A stretch of DNA of 64,000 nt from Agromyces protaetiae (GTDB taxonomy: Bacteria; Actinomycetota; Actinomycetes; Actinomycetales; Microbacteriaceae). Position 1 is the stretch's first letter, and every line of letters starts with the position of its first letter. The notes below the pieces were generated by a model. It searched no databases, was not told where the DNA came from, and saw nothing but the letters and a program-made list of their open reading frames with translations. The position numbers and the translations under genes were made by a program. The stretch spans positions 1,860,001 to 1,924,000 of the forward strand of contig NZ_CP035491.1 of NCBI RefSeq assembly GCF_004135405.1, read 5' to 3'. Below are positions 16,537 to 25,675 of this stretch, piece by piece.

Positions 16537-17354
16537 ACGAAGAGCGTTTCCGGTATACCTCGGCGCCCGAGCGCCGCGAGCGCATGCTGCAGTTCATCGG
16601 CGATCAGGGCTACTGCACGATCGCCGAGCTGTCGAAGGCGTTCGGCGTGTCGGAGATGACGATCCGCCGCGATGTGCTGAAGCTCGTCGAGCAGGGCATC
16701 GTCCGCGGGTTCCGCGGCGGCGTCGGTTCCCTCAGCCGTCACGAGATGAACGGCACCGACTACCGCTTCCGCGATGTGTCGCAGGCGGGCGCCAAGCACG
16801 CGATCGCCTCGGCGGCGGTCGGGATGGTCGCGCCGCATTCGGTCATCGCGATCGACGCCGGCACGACCGCGAACCAGTTCGCGCAGCTCCTGCCGGCCGA
16901 CCGCGATCTCAAGGTCATCACCAACTCGTTCCCGGCCGTCGCGAGCCTCGTGGGCAACACGGGCGTCGAGGTGAGCTGCCTCGGCGGCACGCTGCACCCC
17001 GACTCGCTGTCGTTCGAGGGACCGGCCGCGCTCGCGGGCATCGAGAACGTGCAGATCCAGACGCTCTTCCTCGCCGCGAGCGGCATGAGCGAGCGGGGCG
17101 CGTTCTGCGCCAACGGGTTCGACGCGATCACCAAGCGCGCGCTCATCGAGGTATCCGAGCGCGTCGTGCTGCTCGCCGACTCGTCGAAGTTCGACGCGCG
17201 CGCCATGGTCAAGATCTGCGACTGGGAGGTCATCGACCGCCTCGTCGTCGATGAAGGAATCGAAGAGGAGAAGTTGCGGATGATCCGCCAGCAGGGCGTC
17301 GACGTCGAGGTCGTGCCGGTCACGGCCGACGAGGCGATCGGGGCGGTCCTGTGA
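16533..17354 (+). CDS. DeoR/GlpR family transcriptional regulator of the operon
   Basis: This 273-aa regulator has the N-terminal HTH YCTIAELSKAFGVSEMTIRR followed by DVLKLVEQGIVRGFRGGV. The C-terminal sugar-phosphate-sensing domain (DeoRC) has IAIDAGTTANQFAQLL and VVLLADSSKFD. ATG 16533 overlaps the aldolase stop and follows GGAGAGGGGG. DeoR proteins typically repress the surrounding operon until a phosphorylated sugar binds. In E. coli the sulfoquinovose operon is also controlled by a DeoR protein (YihW/CsqR). Likely targets are the dyads at 11250-11312. Confidence 0.92.
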   Translation: MNEERFRYTSAPERRERMLQFIGDQGYCTIAELSKAFGVSEMTIRRDVLKLVEQGIVRGFRGGVGSLSRHEMNGTDYRFRDVSQAGAKHAIASAAVGMVAPHSVIAIDAGTTANQFAQLLPADRDLKVITNSFPAVASLVGNTGVEVSCLGGTLHPDSLSFEGPAALAGIENVQIQTLFLAASGMSERGAFCANGFDAITKRALIEVSERVVLLADSSKFDARAMVKICDWEVIDRLVVDEGIEEEKLRMIRQQGVDVEVVPVTADEAIGAVL

Positions 17355-18439
17355 CCGCCGCGCGCATCGCCGTCATCGCGGGTGACGGCATCGGCCTCGA
17401 GGTCATGCCCGCGGGCATCCGGGCCGTCGACGCCGTCGCGGTCGTGCACGGCATCGCCCTCGACTGGCACGAGCTCGACTGGGGCTCCGACTACTACCGT
17501 GCGCACGGGCGCATGCTCCCCGTCGACGGCCTCGACGTGCTCGCCGAACACGACGCGATCTTCCTCGGCGCGGTCGGCGTGCCCGAGATCCCCGACGTCG
17601 AGACGCTGTGGGGGCTCCTCATCCCGATCCGGCGCGCGTTCGAGCAGTACATCAATCTGCGGCCGGTGAAGACCCTCCCCGGGGTGACGAACCGGGTCCG
17701 CACCGACGACGTCATCGACCTCATGATCGTGCGCGAGAACAACGAGGGCGAGTACTCCGAGATCGGCGGCCGCGCGTACCGCGGGCTCCCCGAGGAGGCG
17801 GCCTTCCAGGAGAACGTCTTCACGCGCAAGGGCATCGCGCGCGCGGCCCGGTTCGCGGGCGAGCTCGCCGCCGCCAGGAGCGGCAAGGTCACCTCGGCGA
17901 CCAAGAGCAACGGCATCGTCCACACGATGCCCTTCTGGGACGAAGTCGTGCGCGAGACGCTCGCCGACTACCCCACGGTCGAGCTCCGGAGCGAGCTCAT
18001 CGACGCATTGGCGGCGTCGCTCGTGCTCCACCCAGAGCGCTACGACGTCATCGTGGCCTCGAACCTCTTCGGGGACATCCTCTCCGACCTCGCGGGCGCC
18101 GTGACCGGATCGATCGGTTCCGCCCCGAGCGCGAACCTCAACCCCGAGCGCAAGCACCCGTCGATGTTCGAGCCCGTGCACGGTTCGGCGCCCGACATCG
18201 CCGGCCAGGGCATCGCGAACCCCATCGGCCAGATCTGGAGCGGCGCGATGATGCTCGACTCGCTCGGCCGCCGGCCCGCCGCCGACCACCTCGTCGCGGC
18301 GTTCGAGTTGGCGCTCGCCGACGGCGTGCGGACGCGCGATCTCGGCGGGACCGCATCCACTGAGGAGTTCGCGAGCGCGGTCGTCGCGCGCGTCGACGCG
18401 CTCGCCGACACGTTCGCGGGAGCGGCGGTGGCGTCGTGA
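17351..18439 (+). CDS. D-malate/tartrate dehydrogenase family (beta-decarboxylating dehydrogenase)
   Basis: This is a 362-aa member of the isocitrate/isopropylmalate dehydrogenase superfamily. It has GDGIGLEVMPAGIRA, WGSDYYRAHGRMLP, IRRAFEQYINLRPV (substrate Arg), VRENNEGEYSEIGGR, the catalytic Lys region ATKSNGIVHTMPFWDE, SNLFGDILSDLAG (metal Asp pair) and FEPVHGSAPDIAGQGIANP. This set fits DmlA/TtuC (D-malate or tartrate dehydrogenase) rather than LeuB or Icd. It is translationally coupled on both sides by 4-nt overlaps. In this operon it may oxidise an alpha-hydroxyacid made by the next gene; 3-sulfolactate is a sulfonate analogue of malate, which makes it an attractive but unproven substrate. 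Confidence 0.88.
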   Translation: MTAARIAVIAGDGIGLEVMPAGIRAVDAVAVVHGIALDWHELDWGSDYYRAHGRMLPVDGLDVLAEHDAIFLGAVGVPEIPDVETLWGLLIPIRRAFEQYINLRPVKTLPGVTNRVRTDDVIDLMIVRENNEGEYSEIGGRAYRGLPEEAAFQENVFTRKGIARAARFAGELAAARSGKVTSATKSNGIVHTMPFWDEVVRETLADYPTVELRSELIDALAASLVLHPERYDVIVASNLFGDILSDLAGAVTGSIGSAPSANLNPERKHPSMFEPVHGSAPDIAGQGIANPIGQIWSGAMMLDSLGRRPAADHLVAAFELALADGVRTRDLGGTASTEEFASAVVARVDALADTFAGAAVAS

Positions 18440-19956
18440 GCGGCGTCGTCGAGACGGAGGCCTCGCGCGACGCGCGAGGAACGGCGTCGGCGGATGCCTC
18501 GGTGCCGGATGCCTCGGTGCCGGATGCCTCGGAGCTGCCCGTTCGCACGCTGCAGCTCTTCATCGGCGGGGAGTGGACGCCGGGTCTCCGCACGCGCGTC
18601 GTGAGCGATCGGTGGACGGGCGAGCCCGTCGCGATCGTGTCCGAGGGCGCGCCCGAGCATGCCGTCGCCGCGGTCGACGCCGCCGCGAAGGCGCTCGCGA
18701 CCGCGTTCCCCGTCCCCGACCGGGCACGAGTGCTCGCGGCGGCCGCCGCCAACATCCAGGCGCGCGCCGAGGATTTCGCCCAGGCGATCACGGCCGAGAC
18801 CGGCAAGCCCGTCACGGCCGCACGCGGCGAGGTCGGGCGCGGCGTCGAGACCCTCTCGTGGGCCGCCGAGGAGGCCAAGCGCCTGCCCGGCGAGACCGTG
18901 CGACTCGACGCGATCGCGGCGGGCGCCGGCACCATGGCGTTCACGGTGCCCGAGGCGCGCGGCGTCGTCGCCGCGATCACGCCGTTCAACTTCCCGCTCA
19001 ACCTCGTGCTGCACAAGGTCGCGCCCGCGCTCGCCGCGGGATGCTCGGTCGTGCTCAAGCCGTCCGACAAGGCGGTCGTCGTCGCGGTCCTCCTCGTCGA
19101 GGCGTTCGCGGACGCAGGCCTTCCGGCCGGGCGGCTCAACCTCGTGAGCGGGCCGCCGGCTTCGGTCGTCGAGCCGTGGCTCTCCGACCCGCGCGTGGCC
19201 GTCGTGACGTTCACGGGGTCGAGCGCCGTCGGCTGGGACCTCAAGCGTCGTTCGCCCGAGAAGCTGCACGTGCTCGAGCTCGGCTCGAACACGGCGCTCG
19301 TCGTGACCGACTCGGCCGACGCCGAGCGGGCGGCCGCGGACGCCGCGACCGCGGCGCTCGCGAACTCGGGCCAGGCGTGCGTCTCGCTCCAGCGCATCTA
19401 CGTGACCTCCGGCATCGCCGAACGGTTCACGGCCGCGCTCGCCGAGCGCTTCCGGCAGACGCCCGTGGGCGACCCGCGCGACCCCGCCACGGTCGTCGGC
19501 CCGCTCATCACCGACTCCGCCGCGTCGCACCTCGCGGCGACGGTCGAGGCATCCGTCGCGACCGGAGGCCGCCTGTTGACCGGCGGGACCCTCGACGGCG
19601 GCGTGCTGCATCCGACGCTCCTCGCCGACGTCGCGCAGGGCGACCCGATCGTGTGCGAAGAGGCGTTCGGACCCGTTGCGAGCGTCATCGTCGTCGGCGA
19701 CCTCGACGAGGCGATCGCAGCCGTCAACGACTCGGAGTACGCGCTCAACACGGCCATCCACACGTCCGACCTCGGCGAGGCGATGGCGTTCGCCGAGCGC
19801 GCGGAGGCGGGCAGCGTGCTCGTCAACATGCCGCCCTCATTCCGGGCGGATCACATGCCCTACGGCGGCGTCAAGGGGTCGGGGCAGGGCACTGAAGGGG
19901 TCCGCTACGCGATCCACGAGCTCCTCCACGAGAAGCTCGTGGTGCTCAAGCCGTAG
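18436..19956 (+). CDS. NAD(P)-dependent aldehyde dehydrogenase (candidate sulfolactaldehyde dehydrogenase)
   Basis: This 506-aa ALDH has AITPFNFPLNLVLHKVAPAL, the oxyanion Asn, the catalytic Glu in HVLELGSNTALV and the nucleophile Cys in NSGQACVSLQRIY. The first 35 residues are a low-complexity extension containing three 15-bp repeats (18491-18535; PDASV units) and are not part of the fold. GTG 18436 overlaps the preceding stop; an internal start is possible. It is the last gene of the operon, probably oxidising the aldehyde released by the aldolase. In known sulfo-EMP gene sets this role is filled by SLA dehydrogenase, which gives sulfolactate. Confidence 0.9.
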   Translation: MSGVVETEASRDARGTASADASVPDASVPDASELPVRTLQLFIGGEWTPGLRTRVVSDRWTGEPVAIVSEGAPEHAVAAVDAAAKALATAFPVPDRARVLAAAAANIQARAEDFAQAITAETGKPVTAARGEVGRGVETLSWAAEEAKRLPGETVRLDAIAAGAGTMAFTVPEARGVVAAITPFNFPLNLVLHKVAPALAAGCSVVLKPSDKAVVVAVLLVEAFADAGLPAGRLNLVSGPPASVVEPWLSDPRVAVVTFTGSSAVGWDLKRRSPEKLHVLELGSNTALVVTDSADAERAAADAATAALANSGQACVSLQRIYVTSGIAERFTAALAERFRQTPVGDPRDPATVVGPLITDSAASHLAATVEASVATGGRLLTGGTLDGGVLHPTLLADVAQGDPIVCEEAFGPVASVIVVGDLDEAIAAVNDSEYALNTAIHTSDLGEAMAFAERAEAGSVLVNMPPSFRADHMPYGGVKGSGQGTEGVRYAIHELLHEKLVVLKP

Positions 19957-19977
19957 CGGAGCACTGGGGGAGAACGC

Positions 19978-20016
19978 GGGCCGGTCGAAGCGCGAGAGGG
20001 GCGCGTCGACCGGCCC
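19978..20016 (+). terminator. Terminator of the sugar operon
   Basis: GGGCCGGTCGA (19978-19988) pairs perfectly with TCGACCGGCCC (20006-20016) around a 17-nt loop that can itself pair, 22 bp after the aldehyde dehydrogenase stop. No U tract. Confidence 0.65.
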
Positions 20017-20131
20017 GTCGCCGTCCGCGCGAGCGGGGGCGGCGCGCATGAGGGGGCAGGCGAATGCCCCGGGACATCCGCTGCGAAGCGAAGACGGGAT
20101 CCCGCGAGCGATGACCGTCCGACACCGCCGA

Positions 20132-20162
20132 TTGACTCTGTGGCGACCACACGGCCTTGACT
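20132..20162 (+). promoter_or_regulatory. MerR-type promoter copy 1 (19-bp spacer), before SDR
   Basis: TTGACT at 20132-20137, 19-bp spacer containing TGTG-N6-CACA, and TTGACT at 20157-20162. The over-long 19-bp spacer with a central dyad is the hallmark of promoters activated by MerR-family proteins. It shares the CTGTGGCGACCACACGG core with four other promoters in this region. The SDR start lies 49 bp beyond the -10. Confidence 0.75.
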
Positions 20163-20211
20163 CGACGCGTGGACGTTTCCAGGCGTTCGGATGTCACGAG
20201 GAGGGTTCTCC

Positions 20212-20985
20212 ATGACCACGCGAAGACCGCGGATCGCGATCATCACCGGCGCGGGAAGCACGCGCGGCATCGGGTTCGCGTCAGCCCGTCTTCTCGGCGC
20301 CGCCGGGAATCGAGTGGTGATCACCTCGACGACGGATCGCATCTTCGAGCGGGTCGCGGAGTTGCGGGACGAAGGCATTCACGCGGACGGGGTGGTCGCG
20401 GATCTCACCGACGAGGCCGGTGCGGACGCGGTCGTCGCGCGCGCGTTGGATTCGTTCGGCGGCGTGGACATCCTCGTCAACAACGCCGGGATGACCGCCG
20501 TGTCCGACTCGTTCGCACCGGGCGTGATCGGGAGAACGGTCGTCGACCACTGGCGTGCCTCGCTCGATCGGAACCTGACGACGACGTTCTTGATGACCCG
20601 CGCCGTGACGGGCGTCATGCAGGCCGCCGGCTACGGCCGCATCGTCAACGTGTCATCGGTGTCGGGGCCGGTCGCCGCCTACCGCGGCGACGCCGCCTAC
20701 CACGCGGCGAAGGCCGGCATCGTCGGATTGACGCGCTCGACTGCGCTCGAGACGGCCGCGGCCGGTATCACGGTGAACGCCGTCGCTCCGGGATGGATCG
20801 ACACCGCATCGGCGTCGGATCACGAACGGCGGATGGGCGCTGCCACACCCGTGGGGCGCTCCGGCACCCCGGACGAAGTGGCCCACGTGATCGCATTCCT
20901 CGCCGGCGAGGGTGCGTCGTACGTCACCGGCCAATTCATCACCATCGACGGCGCCAATTCCATCAGCGAAGAGCGCGGGGCCTGA
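20212..20985 (+). CDS. SDR family oxidoreductase (FabG-like)
   Basis: This 257-aa short-chain dehydrogenase has TGAGSTRGIG (residues 12-21), NNAGMTAV, the catalytic Ser in SSVSG and YHAAK (Tyr163, Lys167), and ends with a typical YVTGQFITIDGANS. ATG 20212 follows GAGGAGG at 7 nt, so it was preferred to ATG 20191. It is the first member of the putative MerR regulon. Codon use (CGA, TTG) is looser than in the upstream operon. The substrate is unknown. Confidence 0.92.
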   Translation: MTTRRPRIAIITGAGSTRGIGFASARLLGAAGNRVVITSTTDRIFERVAELRDEGIHADGVVADLTDEAGADAVVARALDSFGGVDILVNNAGMTAVSDSFAPGVIGRTVVDHWRASLDRNLTTTFLMTRAVTGVMQAAGYGRIVNVSSVSGPVAAYRGDAAYHAAKAGIVGLTRSTALETAAAGITVNAVAPGWIDTASASDHERRMGAATPVGRSGTPDEVAHVIAFLAGEGASYVTGQFITIDGANSISEERGA

Positions 20986-21104
20986 ATCTGGGGATCCCCT
21001 TCGTCTTCATCCGGTTCGTCTTCATCCGGCAGAACCGAGCCAGACTCGACGCGCTCGCCGAGCTGGTCGGCGCGATGCTGCCGCGCTCACGAGTGACACA
21101 TCGC

Positions 21105-21135
21105 TTGACCGTGTTCTGACAACACAGGTTCTACT
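21105..21135 (+). promoter_or_regulatory. MerR-type promoter copy 2, before the exporter/ABC operon
   Basis: TTGACC 21105-21110, 19-bp spacer with GTGT-N7-ACAC-like dyad, TCTACT 21130-21135. It lies 53 bp upstream of the small exporter gene and shares its core with the copies at 20132, 24450, 32516 and 34253. Confidence 0.75.
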
Positions 21136-21188
21136 GAGTCTCGGAAAGACGGAATCCAAGCTCACACGTCGGAAGAGGAAGCTCAGAG

Positions 21189-21779
21189 ATGAATCCGATC
21201 GAACAACTCATTCGAGGCTTTCAGGACCTCGTCGCCCAAGTCCCCGACCTCGTGGCGCCGTTCATCGTCATGCTCGCTGGGGCCGTCCCCTTCATCGAAG
21301 GGGAGGTGGCCGCCATGATCGGCGTCGTCGGCGGAATCAACCCGATCGTGGCCGGGCTGGCCGCAGCGGTCGGCAACTTCGTCTGCGTCCTCTTCGTGGT
21401 GCTGCTGACCTCGCGCGCGCGCACGGCCGTCGTGAACCGTCGCCGTGCCGCCTTGGTGGCAGCGAACGCCTCGGCGAGCCGGTACAGCGGTGCGAGCGGT
21501 ACCGCAGACTCGGTCTCCGCTCTCGATGCGACCACTTCGGAGAAGCCGGAGTCGAAAGGTCGGGCGAAGTTCAAGAGATGGCTCGTGCGCTTCGGCGTGC
21601 CTGGGGCGAGCATCCTCGGGCCTCTCGCGCTGCCGACCCAGTTCACCTCGGCGATCCTTGTCGCCGGAGGCACACCTCGTGGCTGGGTGCTGCTTTGGCA
21701 GGCCGTGGCGATCACGATCTGGACCACGGTCGGGACGGTTTCGATCTGGGCGGCGCTGACGTTCCTCGTCGGCGTCTGA
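21189..21779 (+). CDS. Small multidrug-export-type membrane protein
   Basis: This 196-aa protein has an N-terminal re-entrant or membrane segment LVAPFIVMLAGAVPFIEGEV, a second helix PIVAGLAAAVGNFVCVLFVV, a cytoplasmic Ala/Ser-rich loop and then GVPGASILGPLALPTQFTSA before a final helix pair. The FIEGE and GP-x-PTQ features fit the Sm_multidrug_ex/DedA-like family. It is the first gene after MerR-type promoter copy 2 and precedes an ABC transporter, suggesting a role in efflux or membrane stress. The transport substrate is unknown. Confidence 0.78.
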   Translation: MNPIEQLIRGFQDLVAQVPDLVAPFIVMLAGAVPFIEGEVAAMIGVVGGINPIVAGLAAAVGNFVCVLFVVLLTSRARTAVVNRRRAALVAANASASRYSGASGTADSVSALDATTSEKPESKGRAKFKRWLVRFGVPGASILGPLALPTQFTSAILVAGGTPRGWVLLWQAVAITIWTTVGTVSIWAALTFLVGV

Positions 21780-21877
21780 AGAACGAGGGACGCAACCGAC
21801 CCGCTCGACCGCGTTCCGGCGACGCGGTGTCGACTGATCGTCATGCACACCAGAACACGAAGAACAGGGGATCGCTC

Positions 21878-22804
21878 ATGATCGAGGCGCACAGCCTCAG
21901 CAAGCGCTACGGCGCGAAGACCGCTGTGGACGGCATCGACTTCACAGTGCGACCCGGAGTCGTCACCGGATTCCTCGGCCCGAACGGGGCAGGCAAGTCC
22001 ACGACCATGCGCATGATCGTGGGGCTCGATCGCCCGTCGGGCGGGTGGGTCACGGTGAACGGCAAGCCCTACGCTCGACACCGGGCACCGATGCATCAGG
22101 TCGGAGCGCTGCTCGATGCCAAGGCGGTGCACCCTGGCCGCAGCGCACGTGACCACCTCCTCGCCCTCGCCGCAACGCACCGGATCGGTGGGAAACGAGT
22201 CGACGAGGTGATCGGGCTGACGGGGCTCGAGTCGGTGGCACGCACGCGCGTGAAGGGGTTCTCCCTCGGAATGGGCCAACGACTCGGCCTCGCAGCGGCC
22301 CTGTTGGGCGACCCAGCGACACTCATCCTCGACGAGCCCATCAACGGACTCGATCCAGAAGGTGTCGTGTGGGTGCGTCGATTGGCGCGAGGCCTCGCCG
22401 CAGAAGGTCGCACCGTCTTCCTCTCGTCGCATCTGATGAGCGAGATGGCGCAGACCGCCGATCACGTCATCATCCTCGGACGGGGCAGGATCGTCGCCGA
22501 TGCCGCCATCCGCGACGTCATCGGCGGTGCCGCGGGAGAGACGGTGCACGTTCGCACACGGCAGATCGAGCAACTGATCCCGGTGCTCGAGGCCGCGGGC
22601 GCGACGGCATCCCGCTCCGCCCCCGACCTGCTCATCGTGACGGGTCTCGCCGCGCCTCGGATCGCCGAGCTCGCGGGCGCATCCGGGGTCGTCGTGTACG
22701 AGCTCACTCCCGTCGCACGATCCCTCGAAGAGGCCTACCTGGTGCTGACCCGAGACGATGTCGAGTACCGCTCAGCACAGCCCCCGACCGAGGTCGACGC
22801 ATGA
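21878..22804 (+). CDS. ABC transporter ATP-binding protein (ABC-2 exporter type)
   Basis: This 308-aa ATPase has Walker A GPNGAGKSTT (about residues 36-45), a Q-loop near the MHQVGALLDAK segment, signature FSLGMGQRLGLAAALLG, Walker B LILDEPINGLD and H-loop LSSHLMSEM. The C-terminal 80 residues are the ligand-free domain usual for drug or lantibiotic exporters (BcrA/CcmA-like). ATG 21878 was chosen because the fold begins there. It overlaps the permease start by 4 nt. It energises the permease encoded next. Confidence 0.94.
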   Translation: MIEAHSLSKRYGAKTAVDGIDFTVRPGVVTGFLGPNGAGKSTTMRMIVGLDRPSGGWVTVNGKPYARHRAPMHQVGALLDAKAVHPGRSARDHLLALAATHRIGGKRVDEVIGLTGLESVARTRVKGFSLGMGQRLGLAAALLGDPATLILDEPINGLDPEGVVWVRRLARGLAAEGRTVFLSSHLMSEMAQTADHVIILGRGRIVADAAIRDVIGGAAGETVHVRTRQIEQLIPVLEAAGATASRSAPDLLIVTGLAAPRIAELAGASGVVVYELTPVARSLEEAYLVLTRDDVEYRSAQPPTEVDA

Positions 22805-23676
22805 GTGTCACCGATACACAGCCCGGATTCGTGCCGACCGGTCGCACGCTCGGCTTCGGCGGAACCATCCACGCCGAATGGGTCAAGCTCCGCAGCCTCC
22901 GCTCCACCTGGTGGGTGTTGGGGTCGCTGCTCGCGGTCACCGTCGGGGTCGGGGCGCAGGTGTCGTCGTCGCTGAGCTTCGACGGTGTCCCCGGCGTCGT
23001 GTCTCAGGACGCGCGCCAGGACCTCGGCGTCTACTCGGTCACGGTGAGCACCGATTTCACGGCGTTGATCGTGGGTGTACTGGGTGTGCTCGTGATCACG
23101 GGCGAGTACGGCACCGGGACGATCAGATCGGCCTTCACCGCCGTGCCCGGCCGACTGCCGATGCTCTGGGCCAAGGTGCTCGTGTTCGCAGGGGCCGCCT
23201 TCGTCGTGAGCGCTGCGTCGTTCGCGGTCGCCGTCCCGATCTCGGTCGGACTGCTCGCGGGCAACGGCGTCGAGGTGCGCCTCGACGATCCGCACTACTG
23301 GTCGGCCGTGCTGGGCAGTACCGCATATCTCGTGCTCGTCGGGGTGACGGCCCTCTCGATCGGTGCGCTCCTGCGCAGCACCTCGGGCGCCATCGCGCTG
23401 ACCTTCGGACTGTTCCTCGCGGCGCCCCTTGCGCTGAGCCTCATCCTGGGTATCTCGCCGCCGGACTGGGCCCAGAACCTGATGGCGCTGCTGCCTTCGA
23501 TCGCAGGCAAACTCCTCTTCAGCTACCCGTCGGCGCAGAACTGGGTCGATCTGTCCGCGCCGTCTCCCGACGGCTCCTGGCTCAGCGAGCCGTGGCAGGG
23601 CCTGTTGGTGCTCATCGGCTGGTCGGCGGTGCTGCTGACCGCCGCGGCCGTGCTGCTCAGACGTCGGGATGCGTGA
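22801..23676 (+). CDS. ABC-2 type transporter permease
   Basis: This 291-aa membrane protein shows the exporter-permease pattern. An N-terminal amphipathic segment [20 protein letters not shown] is followed by six helices with the conserved [20 protein letters not shown] loop. ATG 22801 overlaps the ATPase stop (ATGA). With the ATPase it forms an export pump, probably for a hydrophobic compound or peptide, under the MerR-type promoter at 21105. Confidence 0.9.
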   Translation: MSVTDTQPGFVPTGRTLGFGGTIHAEWVKLRSLRSTWWVLGSLLAVTVGVGAQVSSSLSFDGVPGVVSQDARQDLGVYSVTVSTDFTALIVGVLGVLVITGEYGTGTIRSAFTAVPGRLPMLWAKVLVFAGAAFVVSAASFAVAVPISVGLLAGNGVEVRLDDPHYWSAVLGSTAYLVLVGVTALSIGALLRSTSGAIALTFGLFLAAPLALSLILGISPPDWAQNLMALLPSIAGKLLFSYPSAQNWVDLSAPSPDGSWLSEPWQGLLVLIGWSAVLLTAAAVLLRRRDA

Positions 23677-23719
23677 TCGAGACGGCGTTCTGCCCGCAGC
23701 CGGGAGGGAGCATGAGGCC

Positions 23720-24430
23720 ATGGGCGTCCGATACGTGAGCGATCTCGCGCGGGCGAACTGGAGTTCGCTGAGCTCGACGATCGTGGGAGCCGGCGCGGCG
23801 GTCGTGTTCGTCGCCACCCGCACCGATCCGGCCGAACGCGAGATCACCACCGTGCTCATCGCGTTCTACCTCGTGGCGTGGCCCGTCTTCGTCACGGCCT
23901 ACCTGGTGTGGACCCATCTCGTCTACTCCCAGCGGGGTCCGCGTTCGCTCACGATGACGGCGCGGCAGGAGGCTCGATCCCGGCGAAACCCGTGGGTTCG
24001 GCTCATCGGCTCTGGGAGTGCTTCGAACTGGGCGCTCTCCGGCGCTCTGGTGGCCGTCGTGCTCACCGTCCTCGTCGCCCAGCGCCCCGGACTCCGGGAC
24101 GAGTGGATCTTCGTCGTCTTGGCGCTTCTCACCGTCGCGAGCTCCTGGGTGTTGATGGTCTACTCGTTCGCACTCGAATACCTGCGACTCGCATCGGTGA
24201 GCGATGGGGGAGAAGCGCCCATCGAACCGGATGCCGCCGGCGATCCGGTCTTCAGCGACTACCTGACGCTCGCGATCCTCCTGTCGTGCATGGCCGCCAC
24301 TGTGTCGGCGACCATCCGGTCGCGTCGTGCCTGGATCCTCGTGCGCGTCAACGTGCTCTTCGCGTTCACGTTCAACACCGTGATCGTGGCGATGACCGTG
24401 TCGCTGCTGTTCGGCGGGCTCCCGGCGTGA
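23720..24430 (+). CDS. DUF1345-like integral membrane protein
   Basis: This 236-aa protein has six predicted membrane segments and the DUF1345-like features [31 protein letters not shown] turn, [20 protein letters not shown] (YS-x-x-YA-like) and [20 protein letters not shown] 23720 lies 9 nt after GGGAGGGAG; ATG 23669, overlapping the permease stop, would add 17 residues. It is the last gene of the exporter operon. Function unknown. Confidence 0.75.
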   Translation: MGVRYVSDLARANWSSLSSTIVGAGAAVVFVATRTDPAEREITTVLIAFYLVAWPVFVTAYLVWTHLVYSQRGPRSLTMTARQEARSRRNPWVRLIGSGSASNWALSGALVAVVLTVLVAQRPGLRDEWIFVVLALLTVASSWVLMVYSFALEYLRLASVSDGGEAPIEPDAAGDPVFSDYLTLAILLSCMAATVSATIRSRRAWILVRVNVLFAFTFNTVIVAMTVSLLFGGLPA

Positions 24431-24449
24431 GCGCGACCAGCCCGCCGAT

Positions 24450-24480
24450 TTGACCGTGTGGCGAGGACACGGTCTTGGCT
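24450..24480 (+). promoter_or_regulatory. MerR-type promoter copy 3, before the esterase
   Basis: TTGACC 24450-24455, spacer GTGTGGCGAGGACACGGTC (19 bp, arms ACCGTGT and ACACGGT perfect), TTGGCT 24475-24480. This is the most symmetric of the five copies. Its -10 overlaps a potential TTG start at 24475, so translation of the esterase must begin downstream at ATG 24517. Confidence 0.8.
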
Positions 24481-24516
24481 CGGTTCGACGACCTCGAGAT
24501 CGAACGGAGCACCGCC

Positions 24517-25570
24517 ATGTCTGAAGCCGCACCGAAGACGCCCATCACCCGCCCGCGCAGGCTCAGGTGGCCGTGGATCCTCGGCGGGGTCGCCGCCTCG
24601 ATCGCGACCCTCGTCGTCGGCCTCACGCTCTTCTTCCAGTTCGGCCTCCCGTGGTGGAACGGCGACGGGGACCGCACCCACGTCTACGTGTCGTCGGACG
24701 GTGCTCGGCAGTACTACCAGGTGCATCTCCCGCCGCAGCACGACGACTCCACGCGGCTTCCGGTGATGATGGCGATCCACGGGTGCGGCATGACAGGATT
24801 CGGGTGGAACTCGATGAAGGCATCCACGCAGTTCAATGCGCTCGCCGACCGCGAGGGCTTCATCGTCGTGTATCCGACGCAGAGGCCGTTCGAGAACCCG
24901 GTCAACTGCTGGAACTCCGCCGAGTCGCGCAACCAGATCCGAGGTGAGGGAGAGCCGGCGCTCCTGGCAGGCGTGGCGCGAGAGGTCGTGGAGACCTACG
25001 GTGCCGACCCCGACCGGATCCACGTCTCGGGCGCATCGTCCGGCGCGGGGACGGCGGTGATCCTCGGCGTCACCTATCCGGATGTGTTCGCGACCGTGAC
25101 CTCCGTGGCCGGGGAGAATACGGACTCGACCAGGTGGACCCCGACGATCCTGATGCGACCCCACCCACCACGACCGGCCGACGGGCCTGGGAACAGATGG
25201 GCGACCGGGCGAGGGCGGTCCCCTGCTCATCGTCCAGGGCGGCCGGGATGACGTCGTTCCGCCGCTCGTCGGAGAACGACTGGTCGACCACTGGATCGCC
25301 GTCAACGATCTCGTTGACGACGGACTGCTGAACGGCAGCCTCGGCCTCATCGCCGAGACCGCCACGCGACCTCCCGCCGGGGAGCGGTACGGCTACGAGC
25401 AGACCAGGTTCGGAACGCCCGAGGGCGACGTGCTCATCGAGTACGTCTTCGCGGACGAGCTGGCCCACGCATGGTCGACGCCTGACGGCGAGGGCATCTT
25501 CACCGACACTGCGGGTCCGGATGCGACCCGTCTCGCCTGGAGCTTCGCCGAACTCCACGACGCCCGGTGA
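24517..25570 (+). pseudogene. PHB depolymerase/LpqC-type esterase, two frameshifts
   Basis: The start at ATG 24517 gives a membrane-anchor helix (RWPWILGGVAASIATLVVGL) followed by an exported alpha/beta-hydrolase of the polyhydroxybutyrate depolymerase (LpqC/feruloyl esterase) family: MAIHGCGMTGFGWN, REGFIVVYPTQ, CWNS, and nucleophile Ser in GASSGAG. At 25111-25119 the coding frame moves (expected GEYGLDQVDPDDPDAT) and at the C-run 25220-25223 it moves again, continuing LLIVQGGRDDVVPP to a stop at 25570. Each shift is explained by one missing base. Either the gene is decaying or the consensus has indels. It lies directly under MerR-type promoter copy 3. Confidence 0.8.
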
Positions 25571-25675
25571 CGGTGACCACCGGCGACAGTGCCGGGGACG
25601 GACTCAGACGCCGCTCGACGAGCGGGGCAGGTCGCCGCCGAGTCATCCGTTCAATTGACGCTGTCGAAGTTCGCG

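Noticed and set aside
24475-24516. TTG start at 24475 for the esterase, adding 14 residues
   Set aside because: That TTG is the first half of the -10 hexamer of MerR-type promoter copy 3, so it is not transcribed. ATG 24517 has an upstream purine-rich site.
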